A model generated the notes under the pieces. The model had not been told where the DNA came from. It ran no database searches and saw nothing but the letters and a program-made list of their open reading frames with translations. From the NCBI GenBank assembly GCA_021741925.1, contig JAIOWW010000013.1:1-16399 (forward strand): 16,399 nucleotides of DNA. The letters are read 5' to 3'. Every line of letters begins with the position of its first letter. The first letter of the stretch is position 1. The stretch comes from Pontimonas sp. GTDB lineage: Bacteria; Actinomycetota; Actinomycetes; Actinomycetales; Microbacteriaceae. Below are positions 14,410-16,399 of the stretch, piece by piece. A program made the translations under genes and the position numbers.

Positions 14410-16368
14410 TTACCAGATGCTTACTCGGTCCTTGGGGTCAAGCCACAAATCATGCTCTGGGGTGACCCCGAAGGCTTCGTAGAACTCATCTAGGTTACGA
14501 GCAATTTGGTTGCACCGAAATTCTGACGGCGAATGAGGGTCGATCTGGAGTAGCCGCTTAGCTTCTTCAGGTCGGACTGCCAACTTCCAAGACTGAGCCC
14601 ACGAGAGGAAGAATCTCTCCTTGGCTGACATCCCCTCAACAACAGGGGGTTCGGATCCCTGAAGGGAGAGCAAGTACGCCTTCCAGGCGATTGCCAAGCC
14701 GCCCAGGTCGCCAATGTTCTCCCCAATCGTTAGCTCACCGTTGACAGTGTGCCCGGGGGCTTCTTTCGGGCTCAACACACTGAACTGGTCAATCAAAACC
14801 CGCGTCCGTTCCTCAAAGGCCGCTCGGTCTTCATCGGTCCACCAGTTGTGGAGACGCCCATGGCCATCAAAGCGAGAGCCCTGGTCATCAAAACCGTGGC
14901 CAATTTCGTGACCGATTACGGCGCCAATTGCGCCGTAATTGGAGGCGTCATCGCGATCGGGGTCAAAGAACGGGTACTGCAGGATGGCCGCAGGGAAGAC
15001 AATCTCATTGAACCCCGGGTTGTAATACGCATTGACCGTCTGAGGGGTCATAAACCATTCGTCGCGATCGAGTGGTGACCCAATTTTTCGGAGCTCCCGC
15101 TGGAACTCAAACTCATGACCAGCCACAACATTTGCCCACAGGTCATCTGCGGTCACCTCAAGAGCGGAATAATCCTTCCACTTATCCGGGTACCCAATCT
15201 TGGGATTGAACGTCGCTAGCTTTTCCAGTGCCTTCTTTTTGGTCTCGTCGCTCATCCACGTCAGGGCCTGAATACTGTCGCGGTAGGCCTCAAGAAGCGT
15301 GGCGACCAGCTCATCCATGCGAGCCTTGGCCTGAGGGGGGAAATACACATCGACATAGAGCTTTCCCACTGCCTCGCCCATTACGCCTTCTACAAAGGAC
15401 ACCGCCCTTTTCCACCGAGGACGGATTTTCGGGGTTCCCGACAGTGTCTTACCAAAAAAGTCAAAATGCGCGGCAACAAGATCTGAGCTCAAATAGGGGG
15501 AGAAAGACCTGATGACTCCCCACAGCATCCAATCCCGGAGGGCATCAAGCGGTTCCGATTCCCAGAGGCCCGCTACAGCGCTCACGAAACTCGGTTGGCG
15601 GACAATGACGCACGCCAGCTTCGCTTGGTCGATACCCGATGCTTCACGCCACAGATCGAAAGGCATCCCCGCCAGCGTGAATCGAAGGTCCTCAAGAGTG
15701 GTGGGGTTGTAGGTCGCTTCAGCGTCTCGGGATCGCACGTTGTCCCAGTGGTGCGAGGCCAACGAGGTCTCCAATGCCAACACTCCAGCCGCCCGCGGGC
15801 CCGGGTTGTCAAGACCAATCAACGTGAACACTCGCTCAAGATGCGCCAGGTAGGAGTCTCGAATCTCCTGAAATGCTTCGTCACGGTAGTAGGACTCGTC
15901 GGGCAAGCCAATTCCGCCTTGCTCGAGAAAGACAACATACTTCTCTGGGTCTCCGGGGTCATTATCGATAAAGAGCTGCCAAAGACCCTCGCTGCCTCCA
16001 CGCTCGAGACGACCAAGTTCGGCGAGTAATGCGTCTCGCCCCGTTGAGTGTGCATCAGCAATCCGCTGCATCACCGCCTGAAGCGGCGCGAGGCCGCGCT
16101 GTTCAACGCGGTCCTCATCCATAAAGCTGGCGAACAGATCGCCCGCTTTCCTGGCCTCTGAGCCGACTGGGGCGCTCGCTGCCTCCTCCAATATCTCTCG
16201 GACAGCCGTTTCAGCTTCCTCCGCGATGATGGTGAAGGCTCCAAAACGAGCTTTATCCTCGGGGATGGGTGAGCGCTCGAGCCAACTACCGTTCATATGG
16301 AGGTAGAGGTCATCCCCTGGGTGAATTGAAAGATCCCGCTCGTCAAGTTCTATACCGCTTGTAGCCAC
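14410..16368 (-). CDS. pepO: M13-family zinc endopeptidase (PepO/neprilysin-like)
   Basis: About 652 residues, the full length expected for bacterial M13 oligopeptidases. Numbered from the GTG at 16368, the zinc site HEIGH has His487, Glu488 and His491, and the third ligand is Glu550 in GENIGDLGG, with the family's following Asp. VNAYYNPGFNEIVFPAAILQ (about 445-464) is the substrate-binding segment, and the protein ends in the conserved VSIW tail. HPGDDLYLHMNGSWL near the start is the usual N-terminal motif. No signal peptide or membrane anchor is seen, as in the mycobacterial Zmp1 type, so a cytoplasmic or non-classically exported peptide-degrading role is likely. AGGG lies 8 bases before the GTG; ATG at 16386 is in frame but lacks a ribosome site, and the frame stays open to the window edge. 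Confidence 0.93.
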   Translation of the reverse strand: MATSGIELDERDLSIHPGDDLYLHMNGSWLERSPIPEDKARFGAFTIIAEEAETAVREILEEAASAPVGSEARKAGDLFASFMDEDRVEQRGLAPLQAVMQRIADAHSTGRDALLAELGRLERGGSEGLWQLFIDNDPGDPEKYVVFLEQGGIGLPDESYYRDEAFQEIRDSYLAHLERVFTLIGLDNPGPRAAGVLALETSLASHHWDNVRSRDAEATYNPTTLEDLRFTLAGMPFDLWREASGIDQAKLACVIVRQPSFVSAVAGLWESEPLDALRDWMLWGVIRSFSPYLSSDLVAAHFDFFGKTLSGTPKIRPRWKRAVSFVEGVMGEAVGKLYVDVYFPPQAKARMDELVATLLEAYRDSIQALTWMSDETKKKALEKLATFNPKIGYPDKWKDYSALEVTADDLWANVVAGHEFEFQRELRKIGSPLDRDEWFMTPQTVNAYYNPGFNEIVFPAAILQYPFFDPDRDDASNYGAIGAVIGHEIGHGFDDQGSRFDGHGRLHNWWTDEDRAAFEERTRVLIDQFSVLSPKEAPGHTVNGELTIGENIGDLGGLAIAWKAYLLSLQGSEPPVVEGMSAKERFFLSWAQSWKLAVRPEEAKRLLQIDPHSPSEFRCNQIARNLDEFYEAFGVTPEHDLWLDPKDRVSIW

Positions 16369-16399
16369 ACCACACACCCTAATCATCGATTCAGGGAAC

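Overview
The window looks like chromosomal DNA of a free-living actinobacterium, most likely a small-genome Microbacteriaceae-type organism. This is inferred from the gene families (bifunctional PutA without a DNA-binding domain, group III PfkA, DUF3618/holin-like/YtxH envelope trio, M13 peptidase without a signal peptide), a near-consensus DtxR/IdeR iron box, leaderless-type promoters and very tight packing. The genus cannot be fixed from the sequence alone. No rRNA, tRNA, CRISPR, insertion sequence or phage module is visible. No stretch longer than about 300 bases lacks a gene; the longest gap is about 138 bases, before pfkA.

Layout. (1) 1-3115, minus strand: an iron-regulated ferric-ion ABC importer, read fbpA (lipoprotein) -> fbpB (fused permease) -> fbpC (ATPase, cut by the window edge), preceded by an iron box. 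(2) 3140-9279: an arginine/ornithine/proline-to-glutamate block. A two-gene minus-strand operon (guanidino-group hydrolase of the DDAH/arginine-dihydrolase type, then ornithine aminotransferase) diverges from an Lrp/AsnC regulator. The regulator converges on putA. The aminotransferase makes glutamate semialdehyde/P5C, and the second domain of PutA oxidises P5C to glutamate. (3) 9362-11289: a CrtI/PYROXD2-type FAD oxidoreductase diverging from putA, then a small DUF4190-like membrane protein on the other strand. (4) 11428-13441: 6-phosphofructokinase and an overlapping AcuI/YhdH-type NADPH reductase. (5) 13438-14336, minus strand: three small envelope proteins (YtxH-like, holin-like, DUF3618-like) behind a palindromic promoter region. 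(6) 14410-16368, minus strand: an M13 zinc endopeptidase.

Two things stand out. First, the hydrolase-aminotransferase-Lrp-PutA arrangement makes biochemical sense only if the hydrolase ultimately yields ornithine. Its active-site Asn motif also points to arginine dihydrolase rather than true dimethylargininase. Second, three independent tail-to-tail gene pairs end in 4-base overlaps in which both stop codons share the same bases (CTAA, TTAG, CTAG). That leaves no space for intergenic terminators.
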